Counted from the stretch's first letter, positions 1 through 12,036 are shown. The stretch is 64,000 nucleotides of DNA from Saposhnikovia divaricata (GCA_036435485.1 CM071598.1:205323148-205387147); one strand, 5' to 3'. Made by a program: numbers and translations. Notes: a model not told the origin generated them from the sequence alone.

Positions 1-1177
1 ACCCTACTCGATTAAACTTATAATTATAAACACTTGTGATGTTAAATTTTCAAAGCAGTCGACCTGTAATATCTTATTCATTTCTTAGAAATACAAAACA
101 ATTACTATGAGCAATCTAAAACAACCTAACATTATAACTATACTATTTATTGGTATGCAACCGTGCATTATATATATTGTGCCCTTTAGCACCCGTCTCT
201 GTTTAACCAATGAAAGGAAGAAAAGAATCCAAAGACTATACAAATAGGACAAAGTTATTTGTAATTAAACTTTATAGGGGAAGATTTGTAGCTAGATATG
301 ATTTGTCGAAAGAGGAAACATAGTTTTCCTAAATGATGGAAATTGTCACTATTAAAGCTAAAGTTGAAAGTTAGCTCTCACCATCACCCCCCTTTCATTC
401 CACAGCTCTCAGCCATATAATTACAGCCGTACCGGCTACCAGGCTCAGTTTGTTGAAGAGACAATAGTAGTTGTAGCCTCTATTAATGGCCAAAAGGCAT
501 GTAAATAGAACACACTAATTTACATTTTACAATTTTAAAAATATTTGACATAGTAATTTATGTTTAATTGTAAGGTACGGGTTCGACTCTTGCATTCGAC
601 ATGTTCTGAATTTTTACGGTCTTCCTCAATTCCTTTTTTTTATCTAAGTCGGTAGATGCATTTTCTTTTTTCTTTAAATTTAGATTGAAATAAAGCTTCC
701 TAAGTACTCCTACATTGTTAATAAATGATTACATGGAGTATGAATATATATATATACATTTAAAAGTGAAAAGTGGTTAATAATTTGATTGAAAGATTAA
801 ACAGTAATTTGTGGCACAAAAATACATGGGAAGAAAATGATGTCACATCACAAATCAGCTAATCAAAATGTTGCACACATACAAATCCACCATACAAAAA
901 CACACACCTAATGCATATGCACCTACCTTCATATATCACATTGATTATTTAATTATACCATATTCCCAACAACACTACTATAATACAGTTAGAAATTATT
1001 CAACAAGTTATAATACAGAGATTGATCAAAGCCCACTCATCACCACTCAGAAAGGTGGAAGAAACTAATTAGCCCTTTGGAGAAAAATTTAAAAGGGCTA
1101 ATAATTAGATTACAAAAACAAAACACAGGTTCTTTTTACATAAACACACATTAATTAAATATAAACTCAAACCTAAT
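1..1177. other. Intergenic AT-rich sequence 3' of the ERF gene
   Basis: No gene is supported here. The only longer open frame (868-1068) lacks plant-like codon use and any recognisable domain. A tRNA B-box-like string, GGTTCGACTC, lies near 580, but no A box or tail was found, so no SINE is called. The 3' end of this stretch is the downstream flank of the minus-strand AP2/ERF gene. Confidence 0.6.
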
Positions 1178-1936
1178 TTAAAAAAACTCGAATCTGAACT
1201 CCCCGGTATCAGCAAGAGAGTCACCATCATAAGCATTTTCAATAGACCATGGTGGAGGGTAGAACCATCCATCCACCGAGTCGATTAATACGAAATCGTT
1301 CTTCAACTTAACCGAGTCGAAACATGTTTCGAGGCTCGGTAACTCAACAATTTCACTCAGTTCATCAGAAGTTGATAAGTCTATAGATGAAACCAATGAG
1401 GATAGTGAAGATGAGGATGACAAAGATAAAGACGAAGATGAAGATGATGTCGGAGACGGTAGAGTAGCATCGAATTTTTCCATTGCAGCTGCTTTAGTAG
1501 CTGCAGCTTGAACGTCTCGGGGAGAATTCGAAGCTGGACGAGGAAACGAGTCCACCAGTTGAGGAAAATTTAGAATCGCTGAGTTGCCTTTAATGCTCAA
1601 CGCGGCTACATCATGAGCCCTAGCTGCCATTTCGGGTGTAGCAAAAGTACCGAGCCAAATGCGATTTTTCTTTCGAGGCTCGCGAATTTCGGACACCCAT
1701 TTACCCCAGTTGCGCATTCGAACTCCATGATAAACAGGGTGTTTGCTGTTTTCTCTCATTCTTTTCGGTTTTCTGTTCGGTTCCGGTGACTTGTCCGTAT
1801 CATCTTTCGATTTTACTAACACCGTAGAGGTAGGCGTCGAGGGCGAAGACGAGAACGAGTTCGAGCTGCTCTCGGGCTCGGAACTAACCGTCATTGTCAT
1901 AACAATCGGTTGACAATGTTGTGAAGGCATGTACAA
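1178..1936 (-). CDS. AP2/ERF transcription factor, DREB type (A-4-like)
   Basis: This is an intronless 252-residue gene and the only convincing host gene in the window. It encodes a nuclear DNA-binding regulator of the plant AP2/ERF family. A single AP2 domain spans about residues 68-125, with YHGVR, the WGKWVSEIREP strand region and the WLGTFATPEMAARAHD helix. Val81 and Glu86 fall on the two positions (14 and 19) that separate DREB proteins from ERF-B proteins, so binding to DRE/CRT-type GCCGAC sites is expected from family knowledge. Upstream lie a Ser-rich stretch and a basic KPKRMR segment that could be the nuclear signal. Downstream are an Ala-rich helix, a long Ser tract (163-183), and DELSEIVELPSL at 191-202, which I recall from the A-4 (TINY/ERF034-like) group. 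The C-terminus is acidic and aromatic, as expected for an activation domain. Met1 gives the longest frame; Met3 (1930) is an alternative start. A TATA-like string at 1970-1977 is very close to the ATG, so the true promoter may lie further up. The exact orthologue cannot be named. Confidence 0.93.
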   Translation of the reverse strand: MYMPSQHCQPIVMTMTVSSEPESSSNSFSSSPSTPTSTVLVKSKDDTDKSPEPNRKPKRMRENSKHPVYHGVRMRNWGKWVSEIREPRKKNRIWLGTFATPEMAARAHDVAALSIKGNSAILNFPQLVDSFPRPASNSPRDVQAAATKAAAMEKFDATLPSPTSSSSSSLSLSSSSSLSSLVSSIDLSTSDELSEIVELPSLETCFDSVKLKNDFVLIDSVDGWFYPPPWSIENAYDGDSLADTGEFRFEFF

Positions 1937-3472
1937 TAATACAACACTTGATCAAATAATCAACACTACTATATATTTAAGGTGTGAATATTTACAAGAA
2001 AATGGAAGGGAATATACGGGAGAGGAATGGAATGGAATGCAAGGATTATAAAACTAGAAAGGAGACTTCTTATAAGAGAAAGGTTGAGGAAGAGGGGCAT
2101 GGGGTCATAATACACAATGGGGTACCCTAGACTTGTACCACGCAACCAAAATTAATTGTATTTCCTTTTATCCATGCTTCTTACTCTATTGACACTGTTC
2201 CTTTCATCTTTCACCAAACTTGAATATCATATCATATCATATTTATTATACACTATTTAATTATAATATCCAGCCTCCTACCCTTTGTTCCTCTTCTTTC
2301 AAAAATTATATACATGTATGTTTTGGCTCATAGTAGCTTGATCTACAATACAGTTGTTAGGGTAACTGTAGACCGTCGTATTTTTTACATCTAAATACAC
2401 GTGTTAAAAATGCAGAGACTATTATTTAGAATCGGAAAAATATATAACAAGAATTCTTTTGCTAATGTATGATTAAAATTTGAACGATGAGATAATTCAA
2501 GTGGTAAGAGTTTATCACTTATCGTCTTAGATCTTGGATTCGATTCTCGCTCATCACGAAATTTATCCGAACAGATAGTCATTTGTAAAGATTATAACCC
2601 TACTTATTAAAAAAAATTAATGCAATTTAGTGTAACGGTGCTATACTGCTCATTATTGGCCGGTTTTCAGATAAGAAATAGTGTTTATCAAATAGTACCG
2701 TCTGCTATCAATTATTTTGTACCAGTAGTACTAGTGTGGTATGCATAGGAAAGCTAATATTTGTACTATACTATGCATAGAGTGCATTATTTTTGTAAAG
2801 TCTCTGTCTACCCTTGTAATTACAAGTACCTTGCACTTGCTGGCCGGACATGATTCACATGAAAAGCTGATTGAGTAAATCATGATTTCTTAAGCTAATT
2901 AACCATGATAAGTTAGTTGAGTGACCCATTATTTTCCTAAGTCTTTTGGCATTAGTCAGACATTAGGCCAAATTTAATTAGTTAACCGATCTTTAATCTT
3001 TATGCCGTTGACGAGTAATATAAATAGGAAGAGTCAGTGTGTGCATACAGTTAAACGTTAGATTTTAAATCTTATATTTATTAAATTAAATGTAATTATG
3101 TAATGCAATGATAAATTTTTATAGTTTTATACATTGTATGCATCAGTACATCTTATCATTAGTAATTTCTTCACTTGAGATTTACAATTTTATTCCTAAA
3201 AAAATTTAATGGTGGAATAAACTTATTCTTCAAATCAAATTTAATGTACTACAAATTTTGAATGTGTTATAATACAATTTTTAGTTTCATTATACAGATC
3301 GAAAATACATTGTACAATATCGTAGTCTAGTCATATTATCTTGCGAAAATATATGTTTACCTAGTCATATTTTTTTTTTTGATAAGTTACCTAGTCATAT
3401 TTGATTGCCAAATTATTAAATCCGAAGTTTTTATATATTTTCTTAATTTTTTGGATTAGCAGTTTATTCTAA
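1937..3472. other. Upstream flank of the ERF gene; no gene seen
   Basis: This AT-rich stretch contains the promoter side of the minus-strand ERF gene. TATA-like strings on the minus strand occur near 1970, 2047 and 2072, and none can be chosen from sequence alone. A short ATATC tandem run lies near 2230. A SINE-like segment is listed separately. The open frame at 2391-2582 overlaps that SINE-like segment and is not a gene. Confidence 0.5.
2482..2617 (+). repeat. tRNA-derived SINE-like segment
   Basis: An A-box-like string TAATTCAAGTGG (2493-2504) is followed 31 bases later by a B-box-like GGATTCGATTC (2536-2546), the arrangement of an RNA polymerase III internal promoter. The segment ends in an A-rich run near 2605-2615. 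It does not fold as a complete tRNA, so a SINE or SINE fragment is more likely than a tRNA gene. No clear target-site duplication was found. Confidence 0.4.
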
Positions 3473-4461
3473 TCTATACTAATATATTAAAGCCTAAAGA
3501 TTGAAAGTTTGGTCGGTTTGGTTTTCGGTTTGGTTATCCTAATTATTAAAATAAATAATGACATAATATAATTAATGGTAATTAGTTATTGCCATTTTCA
3601 CATTTACTTTTAATTCAAGATATTACCTTTTATAAAAACATCAATCGTACCATATTTTCAAATCATTAATATTCCTTTCTAATTAAAATATGTTACCTTT
3701 TTATTTAAAACTAATCTTACAATCATTAATATATACTCAAAAATATCATACCATTTTTAATTATTAATAAAATATATTAAAATCCCTGTACGTTGTTTAT
3801 AATAAGAAAATATTAGTATAATACGTAAATATGAGTATATTAAATTATGTTAAATTAAAATTTAAAAAATCATTAAATTGATAATTATATAAAAACATAA
3901 TTGTACTATTAACTAAAATTTAATAAATACCTAAAATATCTTATCTTTCAATCAATTTGAAATACGTTTACTTTTAATTGAACATATTACCCTTTATGTG
4001 TATCTAAAATATCGTAACCTCCAATCATTAACATTTCTTTTCTAATTAAAACAAGTTACCTTTTAATTTAAAACATAATTTTGCAATCATAATCTTCCAA
4101 TCATTAATATTTTTTTTAATTAAATACACTACCTTTTAATTTAAAACATAAATTTACAATCATTAATGTATACCCAAAAATATGACATCATATTGTTGTT
4201 ATATTTTTAGTAATTAATAAGAACCGTTAGATGTAATTATAAGGTAAATTTAATGATTAAATTAATTTATTAAATATTCAAGGTTCGAATTCTGTTAACG
4301 ACATATTTATCTTAAAATTTTATTTTAAATTTACTTCAAATTTTATTAAATTAATATTAAAATAATTTTTAAAATTAATAATTATATAAAAACATAATTA
4401 TAGAATAAAATAAAATTTACAACATATCGGAAACCTGTGCATCGCACCGGTTATAAGCTAG
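3473..4461 (+). mobile_element. Non-autonomous Helitron
   Basis: The 5' end TCTATACTAATATATTAAAG follows an A, and the 3' end ...TATAAGCTAG precedes a T, which is the Helitron rule (TC...CTRR inserted between A and T with no target duplication). Just before the 3' end is the expected hairpin, ACCTGTGC-atc-GCACCGGT, with one mismatch. The 989-bp body is AT-rich and non-coding. It contains AAGGTTCGAATTC near 4280, which is also found in the reverse-strand copy at 24250-24641, so the two belong to one family. Transposition proteins would have to come from an autonomous Helitron elsewhere. Confidence 0.75.
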
Positions 4462-4643
4462 TATGATATTAGATCTTGACGAGCTAAATTAGTAGTGAAT
4501 TTGATATTGTACAATTTTGGTTTACTACTTTATTTTCAGCGATTCGAACGAGATATGCTAATAATAAAATAATTAAATAATTTTGGATAAAGTCAAATGC
4601 TACCATTTGTATGGGATGCTCCGTAATTATTAGGTAAGATATA

Positions 4644-4826
4644 CTCACTCCGTTCCACTTATTTTGACACGTATAAAGTACATTTTTATAATTTATTTTT
4701 ATATTTTTTAATTTTTTTCAAAAGAAAATAAAAATAAAAATAAATTATGGAACTACATTTTCTAGGAACCTTAGAATGCGTGCCGAACCCTCTATGCCAA
4801 GCGTACAACTCGCTGGGACAGAGGAG
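4644..4826. mobile_element. Stowaway-like MITE with TA duplication
   Basis: The ends CTCACTCCGTTCC and GGGACAGAGGAG are imperfect inverted copies of the Stowaway terminus (CTCCCTCCGTCCC). Both sides are bordered by TA (4642-4643 and 4827-4828), the target duplication of Tc1/mariner-type MITEs. The 183-bp interior is AT-rich and non-coding. Confidence 0.65.
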
Positions 4827-4986
4827 TAACAAGATTACTATATGCATAAATTCAATTTTATAATAAACTCTTTTAAAATTTGTTACAAAGGTTTTTGTGT
4901 AATGATTTTGTTAAATTTGGTAAATTTGTATACTTCTCGATTACATAGAATTGGGATTTTTCGTATATTTAAGTAGGAGGATATGG

Positions 4987-5139
4987 TGTTGAAGTACACA
5001 AGACTCGATCACACAAATAAGGCAGCAAATCATATTTATCTTTTGTGATATTTTAGAGTTATCTGTGTCTGGAGAGGTATGGAAAAAACCTCTATTAAAT
5101 AAACCCTCTCTTCAATTTCTTCTTATTGTATTTCTTTCA
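4987..5139 (+). repeat. 5' LTR of copia A
   Basis: This 153-bp LTR begins TGTTGAAGTACAC and ends TTTCA just before the primer binding site. It shares long blocks with the 3' LTR, such as CATATTTATCTTTTGT and GGAAAAAACCTCTA, but many point changes and indels show that the insertion is old. Confidence 0.75.
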
Positions 5140-5266
5140 CTTGGTATTAGAGCATAAACATCTGGGATATTACGGCAGATGATACCTAATCTTCAACCAA
5201 TGTATTAACTCCCTCATCATCGGTCCAAACTCATTCATTCCCTCTCATATTCCAGGCTTACCCAAT

Positions 5267-6126
5267 TTGGCACATGTAACCATTAAACTTGACAGATCCA
5301 ACTACGTGTTATGGAAAAGTCAATTGCTTCCAATACTTTATGGGACTGATATGTTGAGTATGGTGGATGGCACAATTACCCCTCCAAAGGCCACCATCAT
5401 TAATAACTCAATTGAAATTCCAAATCTGAAATATTTAGAATGGAACAAAAAAGACTAGATTCTTCTTAATTGGTTACATGCTACGCTCACTCCACAAGTC
5501 TTTGCTCAAGTTGTGGGTTATTAGACCTCATCTGAGACATGGAATGTGTTGGATCGTGCATACATGTCTCAAACAAATTCAAGATACTATCAAATCAAGC
5601 ATGAGCTTTCAAACATTCAAAAAGAAGCTTCTTTGATTACTGAATGCATGGATCATATTCGCATGCTAGCAGATGAACTTTCTCTTATCCAACAACCTCT
5701 AACGAACAGAGACTTAATTGGATCTGTTCTTGATGGACTGAATCTTGACTATGATGTCATTGTTAATTCTGTTCAGACCATGGCCACGCATCCTTCGTTT
5801 GAGGAGCTGTACAACATGCTTCTCAATCGTGAAAAACGGTTAGAAATTTATCACCAACCGAGCCCAGACCGTGAAGCTGCAACCTCTTTGTTTCTGGAAA
5901 TCGTCGTACCAATAGCTATTCCAACAGTCATGCTTAAGGATTCTCCAACACTCGTGATCAAGGAAGAGGACGTCAGAATTATTATAACAATCATGGCACC
6001 AGGGGATCTTTTCGTGGTCGTGGACGACGTCGCACTAATAGACCTTCACATTCTAATATGAACATCATCTGTCAAATTTGTGATAAAATTGGTCACAGTG
6101 CACTGACTTGTCGTGAACGCCACAAT
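5267..6126 (+). pseudogene. gag: Copia A gag, broken
   Basis: This is a capsid-type Gag relic of the plant copia UBN2 kind. It starts in a weakly defined region with LDRSNYVLWKSQLLPIL. In-frame stops interrupt it at 5456 and about 5522, and the frame shifts near 6061. After the shift, a full zinc knuckle CX2CX4HX4C is encoded at 6070-6111 (CQICDKIGHSALTC), the nucleic-acid-binding end of Gag. Gag would normally package the element RNA in cytoplasmic particles. With these breaks no complete product is expected. The assignment rests on the zinc knuckle and the position directly behind the primer binding site. Confidence 0.75.
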
Positions 6127-6564
6127 TATGCGCAACAAGCTGATGATCTTTCATCTACTTTTTCAGCCACGAGTCTCTCCATTCCCTCTGATTGTATGTG
6201 ATTTCCCTATTTCGGCGCTACAAATCATATAACGCCGGATGATACAAATGTGGTACATCAACAGCCATATACCGGTTCTGATCAGATCACAGTTACAAAT
6301 GGTAACACCTTCTGTTGGTGATATTCATATTTCTACTTCATTTCAATTTAAATTAAAAGATACTTTATATGTGACAAATTTAAAAGCAAATTTACTATTT
6401 GTGTCTCATTTTGTTCGTGATAATAACTGTGCCATTTTTTTTTATTCTGATGGTTTCTCTATTAAGGATCGTCGAACAGGGAAACTTCTACATCAAGGCC
6501 CCAATAAAGATTCTTTATCCCCTTTGCAAGCACAACGTCTCCTGTTCACACAAAATCACGCAAG

Positions 6565-8066
6565 CGTATGCGGTCACAAGTAATATAGAATAAAGTTGAG
6601 TTCGTTCCCACAGAGACTAGTAATAAACAGAATATGCACCTGTGCAACAATGTATGATCTCTATTCAGTGCTAAGACAAGTATCAAATTTGGGTTTTGGA
6701 TTAACTAATTAACTAAGAAGCAATTAAACAATAATTAGATCTAATTAACTAACGAGATTTAAATCTGATTTACTTATGATAATAAAAACATGGGATCCTA
6801 ACTTCATTAAATACTTCGCTTAGAGTTGATGCCTTTAATCAAAGTATGTGATGGTTATGATATCTGATCGAACAACACGAAACAAGTATAGGCTACCTGT
6901 CAGTATACGAATACCAAACTACTCATACATCCCCAAAAGAGATAGAAGATGGGTAGACACCAATTATGTTTAGACCTTATATGTCTATAAGATTTGAAAA
7001 CATAACGGTTTAAGAACAAGTTATCCATTAAGATCACATGGGGCAGCATAAGATGGTTAAAATTACGCTACAAATCATTATGTCAAAACATACATAAACT
7101 TATGCTAGCATGGCAAGTTCTAAATCTCAATATCCACTGTCGCTTCAATAGAGATTAACAAAACAACTTAGATGTTAGCTACGCATCCAAGAAGAATAAG
7201 CACAACCATACAAGGATATCAATAATTCATCACACAAAGATCTTTAAAACAAACAAACTACTAAACTCCGTAAATAAATCCGTTAAAATCTCATGACAAC
7301 GATTAGTTCATAATCGAACCGTTCGTTACCATGGGATCTGATGAAAACATAGTAGTAAACAAAGTTTGAATAAAAATAATTATGCTAGAGTAATAAAGTT
7401 AAGGAAGCAAATCCGAAATCCAAGAGTATCGCCTAATTAGAAGAAACAAAAGTAGATCTAGATCTCCTAACCTTGTCACGAAAGTAGGAATCCTTCTCCA
7501 AGTATGTATGTTCATCTCCCGTCTCTCTCTCTCTGTGTTATGTAAAGTGTTCCTCCCGTTTAATTATGATAGAATGTGTTTATATAGGCCACAGGAGTCT
7601 TTTCCAGCAAGAAACTACCAAAAATACAACTTAAAATCGAAATAGAATTTTTTTCAGGATCTTTGCCACGCTACGGTGCGCCAAACTGCGCTACGGCGCG
7701 CTCCTGCATGCTACCACGCGCTCCTGCGCACCCTCCATGCGCTCCTGCGCACCCTCCATGCGCCGCGGCACGCGTTGAAACTGCCGGAATGCTGATTTTT
7801 GTCATTTTCTTCGTTTTAACTCCTTTTTCTTCCGTTTCTTTTGCACGAGTTTCCGCTCTTCAACTTCTTGGCTCAAGACTATCATAGCACTATAGGAAAC
7901 GTCTACATCCTTCACTTCAAAATCAAAGAAAATTCCAACCCTAACCGAAGTATATAATCCTGCACAACTAGACAAAACATATCAAAAACACGACATACTT
8001 GAGGCCAAGCAAATCAATTCAAGCCGATATGAAGCGTTCCAAGTGGATATGAAATCCACTTATCAT
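6565..8066. mobile_element. Non-coding ~1.5-kb insertion in copia A, class unknown
   Basis: Copia coding similarity stops at about 6560 and resumes at about 8070, so this segment was inserted into the element. The left edge reads CGCAAGCGTATGCGGTCAC. At the right edge is a perfect 8-bp hairpin, AAGTGGAT/ATCCACTT (8041-8048 and 8054-8061). A GC-rich tandem run based on GCGCTCCTGCGCACCCTCCAT lies at 7678-7770. No open frame resembles a known protein. The right-end hairpin recalls Helitron-like ends but there is no CTRR terminus. The exact borders and any target duplication are uncertain. Confidence 0.55.
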
Positions 8067-8574
8067 CTCCAATCTTTTCCTTTCTCCAGTCCTGTCACAG
8101 CCGTGGTTCGAAAGAATACTTCTCGACAATTGGCACAAACGTCTTGGTCATCCCGATCCTCATGTTCTGCAGTATTTAGTTCAAAATAATTGTTAGATTT
8201 TATAGGAACCAAAACTTTGTCTAGTTGTTTGAGTTATTCAATTAATAAAAGTTGTCGCTTGCCTTTTTTACGGTCTACTACGGAATCTCCTAGTCCTTTA
8301 CATCTCATTCATTCAGATTTATGGGGACTGCTCTCGAACTATCTCATGGTGGTTATAGATATTATCTAATTTTTCTGGATTATTTTTCCCGATATACATG
8401 GATATACCCGCTAATTAAAAAATTTAAAATTCATTTGATTATTTTTGTAAGTTTAAACTTGCTGTTGAAAATCAATTTGGCATTAAGATAAAGTATCTTC
8501 AAACTGATGGAGCAAAGGAATAAGTTAACAAATTGTTTGCAGATGTACTCACAAATAGCGGTATTTCACACCGC

Positions 8575-8823
8575 CAGTGACGGAGGCAGAAGCATTTTTT
8601 AGGGGGGCCGGGATTTACATACGTTAATAAATGAAAGAAGAATATTAAAAAAATTAAAGAACTACAAGAGAAAGTTAAAAAAAAAAATACAACTAAACTG
8701 CCCTGAGGGAATCGAACCCTGGTTTACTGGGAGAACTACACTGACTTAAACCACATGATCTACGAAAACAATACGTAAACACGTATACTACTTGGATTTT
8801 AACATAATCTTGGGGGGGTAGGG
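8575..8823 (-). mobile_element. 249-bp insertion with 7-bp duplication in copia A integrase
   Basis: The integrase sequence is split by a segment flanked on both sides by ACACCGC (8568-8574 and 8824-8830). The left end CAGTGACGGAGGC resembles the CAGTGGCGGA ends common among plant hAT-like elements, but the right end is not its inverse. On the minus strand the segment contains a good RNA polymerase III B box, GGTTCGATTCC, and a possible A-box region (GTGGTTTAAGTCAGTG), so a SINE is an alternative. The open frame at 8693-8899 lies partly within it and is not a gene. Confidence 0.6.
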
Positions 8824-11248
8824 ACACCGCATCACTTGTCCTCATACTTCTACATATAATGGTAAAGCCGAAAGGAGGCATCGCGGTATTTTTGAACATG
8901 GTCTTGCATTATGTCAGCATGCATTTTTACCTCGAAAGTTCTGGATGGAAGCTTTCTCTACTTCTGTGTATCTCTTGAACAGGTTACCCTCTCTGGGTTT
9001 GCAGCATAAATCTCCTTATGAGAAACTTTACAATCAGATTCCAGATTATGCTACACTACGCACTTTCGGATGTCAATGCTTTACTTTTCTGGGAGCTACA
9101 AAAGAAGATAAACTTTCTCCCAAATCAATTCCATGTCTTTTTCTGGGATACAACACTCCACATAAAGGTTATCGTTGCCTTGACCTCAAGACTGGTAGAG
9201 TTTAGTTTTCTCGCCATGTTCGCTTCAATGAAAGGTTTTTCATTTTACTTAACATCTCACACACGGCTATCTTAAACCATCTATTCCCATTGAGAATCGG
9301 ATTGAACCCACTGAACCTACATCGACTATTCATCATGGTCTCTTATTACGATCTTCATTTAATCCACCCACTTCACAAGCTCCTGCCATCACATCACCAA
9401 CACCAACAATGACAAATCTTCCATTCTCACCGCTATCTACTTCTTCATTTATCCCTTCACAATCAGTTGCCCTAGATATCCTTCACACATTACCAAGTTC
9501 TATGCCAACTTCATTTCAAGAGAGCCATGAACTCTTACCAACCACAAATCAATTGTCGGGCCAAACCACAAGAGACCAAGTTGTCCAGGTACATCCCATG
9601 GTAACTCGGCCTCGTGGTGGCATTCATAAACCTAAACAGCCCTTTACATGCTTTACTAGTAAGCACCCACTACCAACACGTCTTCAAAGTCTTCTTACGG
9701 AGGAAGAACCAACTTTTTATACAGAAGCATCAAAACATCCTCACTGGCGAGCTACAATGCTTGAGGAATTTAATGCCCTTATTCGCCAATGAACATGGTC
9801 CTTGGTTCCTTCCTCTCAAGCTAAAAACATAGTTGGATGCAGATGGGTTTATAAAATAAAAAATAATACTAACGGCTCAGTTGAATGGTACAAGGCACGT
9901 CTCATGGCAAAAAGATATAACCAAATGTATGGGCTGGATTTTCAGGAAACATTTAGTCCCGTGGTTAAACCCGCTACTATTCATCTTGTACTCTCTATTG
10001 CCATAAAAAGGGACTGGTCAATTCGTCAACTAGATATTAAAAATGTTTTTTTGCATGGCATTCTTAATGAAGAGGTATATATGAAGCAACCTCCTGGGTT
10101 CTTGGATAAGGATTTACCGAATCATGTTTGTCGATTCCACAAATCTATTTATGGTTTACGACAATCACCCAAAACATAGTTTGATGGCTTTAGTTCAACA
10201 TTATTTCAGTTGGTCTTTGTGCAAAGCAAAGCAGACGCATCAATGTTTCTTCATTATAAGGGTTCTGATATTACAATATTTCTTGTGCATGTCGACGACA
10301 TTCTCATTACTGGTTCTAGTAATATTTTATCTCTTCAATTATCATCGAGTTGCATAGAACTGTTGAAGTTAAAGACCTTGGTCCCCTACATTACTTTCTT
10401 GGGATTGAATTCCACCGAGACTCTACTGGTATGCAAATGAATCAAACAAAATATGCTCTTAATCTTCTCAGAAAAGCCAATTTTCTTCTGGCCAAACCAT
10501 GTTCCTCACCAGTTGCTATAGGTTCTAAATTATCTTTTTAATGATGCTGGCAATCTAGTTGATGCAACATCATATCGTAGTTTGGTTGGGGGGCTACAAT
10601 ACCTCACCATCACATGTCCAGATCTTACTTATGTAGTAAATCAAGTGTGTTGATTCATGCATCAATCACATGAGTCTCATCTTGCTGCTATCAAAAGAAT
10701 TCTTCGGTATATCAAGCAAACCCCTCATTTTGGATTGCATCTTTGTAAATCTTGGGATGAGCACTTGCGAGGATTCTCTGATGCAGATTGAGCTGGTTCT
10801 CCAGATGATCGACGCTCCACCGCTGGCTTGTGTATTTACTTTGGTTCAAATCTTATTAATTGGGCTTATAAAAAGCAACCTACAGTTTCGCGGTCTAGTG
10901 CTGAAGCCGAGTACAGAGCATTGGCATACACAACTGCTGACAATGGCTTACCTTTCTTCTTCGTGAGTCACGGATTTCACTGTATTATCCTCCGATCATT
11001 CATTGTGATAACATCAGCGCTACTTACTTGGCTTCCAATCCAATTCTTCATGCTTGAACGAAACACATTGAAATCGATTACCATTTTCTTTGTGAACGTG
11101 TTATGTGTGGTTCTTTAAAGATTGTTTTTGTCCCTACGGCGGATCAAACTGCTAACTTCTTTACAAAAGGTTTGTCCACACCAAGATTTCAAATGTTGCG
11201 AGACAAGTTGCTGGTTCGTCCTTGTCCAACCATCAATTTGAAGGGGGA

Positions 11249-11394
11249 TGTTAAAGTACAGCAATTATGTAGCAAGTCATATTTATCTTTTGTAAAAATT
11301 GTTTGTTATACTTTAGAGTTAATAGACAATTACTATTGGAGAGGTGTGGAAAAAACCTCTACTAAAACAACTCTCTCTTCTATCTCTTCTTACT
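11249..11394 (+). repeat. 3' LTR of copia A
   Basis: It starts TGTTAAAGTACAGC directly after the purine tract AAGGGGG and is a diverged copy of 4987-5139. The end is poorly defined because the terminal block differs from that of the 5' LTR. The border chosen is the one that leaves TATGG on both sides of the element. Confidence 0.65.
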
Positions 11395-11657
11395 TATGGA
11401 ATATGAAATTTATTTTAGCTAATTTTTTATATGTAAAAATACTTAATTCTACAATAGAACATAACAAAAATTAACAATGAATGTATTATTTATACAAAAT
11501 ACATTGATTCATTTTAATGAAAGCAAGTACGATTTTATCAAAAAAATAGTTAATAAATAAACTTGAAAAAGTGAATATTTAATGATAAGATATTGAATAT
11601 TTGAATGTAAAAAATTCTTCTCATCCCAGCTTGAAAATTCTAATGATGATTCACTAA

Positions 11658-12036
11658 GAGCATCTCCTTGGCTAAAAATGATTGGCTAAATTGTATAAAA
11701 TATTGATTATGTAAAATTTGTCGAACCTGTAAGACATTGTACTCTAAGGGTATTGGCTATAATGATTGGCTATATTTTAAAAATGACATGTTATTAATAT
11801 TTCAAGTTGTTATTACTGGAATATATTATTTTAATATAGAATAAGTGATGTGGCAATTCATTACAGGCCTCCAGAGGTTCGACAAATATAGTCAACATCA
11901 AGAGATTATCTATAATTATACACAAAGATTTTGTCCCATTAAAATGACTAATTTTTTTTATATATTATGTATAAGTTTTATTTTTGGAAAGCCACCTAGA
12001 TTTTTAACTAAGGACTATATGTAATTGGAGATGCTC
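11658..12036. mobile_element. Tourist-like MITE (GAGCATCTCC ends, TAA duplication)
   Basis: Perfect 10-bp inverted ends GAGCATCTCC/GGAGATGCTC enclose 379 bp of AT-rich sequence with sub-repeats based on TTGGCTA. TAA lies on both sides (11655-11657 and 12037-12039), as expected for PIF/Harbinger-driven MITEs. The insertion lies inside one copy of a 65-bp tandem duplication whose other copy (12072-12136) preserves the empty site. A truncated relative lies at 21701-21967 in the opposite orientation. Confidence 0.75.

Larger units (their letters stand above)
6190..11230 (+). pseudogene. pol: Copia A pol, broken and interrupted
   Basis: Remnants occur in copia order. The protease site region is at about 6205-6240 (GATNHIT kept, catalytic Asp lost). 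The pre-integrase zinc region is at about 8125-8190 (NWHKRLGHP). Integrase pieces lie at 8320-8560 and 8850-9205, reverse transcriptase at 9802-10440 (LDIKNVFLHG, PPGF, SIYGLRQSP, and a VDD catalytic box near 10290), and RNase H at 10670-11215 (SSAEAEYRAL, FFTKGLSTPRF). The reading frame changes repeatedly and has many stops. Two foreign insertions, at 6565-8066 and 8575-8823, separate the pieces. The order integrase before reverse transcriptase is diagnostic for Ty1/copia. It is not functional. Confidence 0.85.
4987..11394 (+). mobile_element. Copia LTR retrotransposon A (Ale/Retrofit-like), decayed
   Basis: The element has short LTRs (4987-5139 and 11249-11394) beginning TGTT, a primer binding site TTGGTATTAGAGC at 5141-5153 with one change from the initiator tRNA-Met consensus, and a polypurine tract AAGGGGG at 11241-11247. 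A possible 5-bp target duplication TATGG lies at 4982-4986 and 11395-11399. Gag, protease, integrase, reverse transcriptase and RNase H remnants are in copia order. The very short LTRs and the style of the reverse transcriptase suggest the Ale/Retrofit lineage. Two later insertions interrupt it (6565-8066 and 8575-8823). It cannot be autonomous now because of many stops and frameshifts. Confidence 0.85.

Noticed and set aside
868..1068. Small open frame downstream of the ERF gene
   Set aside because: No domain and composition like the flanking AT-rich DNA; no sign of coding.
2482..2560. Possible tRNA gene from A- and B-box-like strings
   Set aside because: No acceptor stem or complete cloverleaf can be formed; a SINE-like segment fits better.
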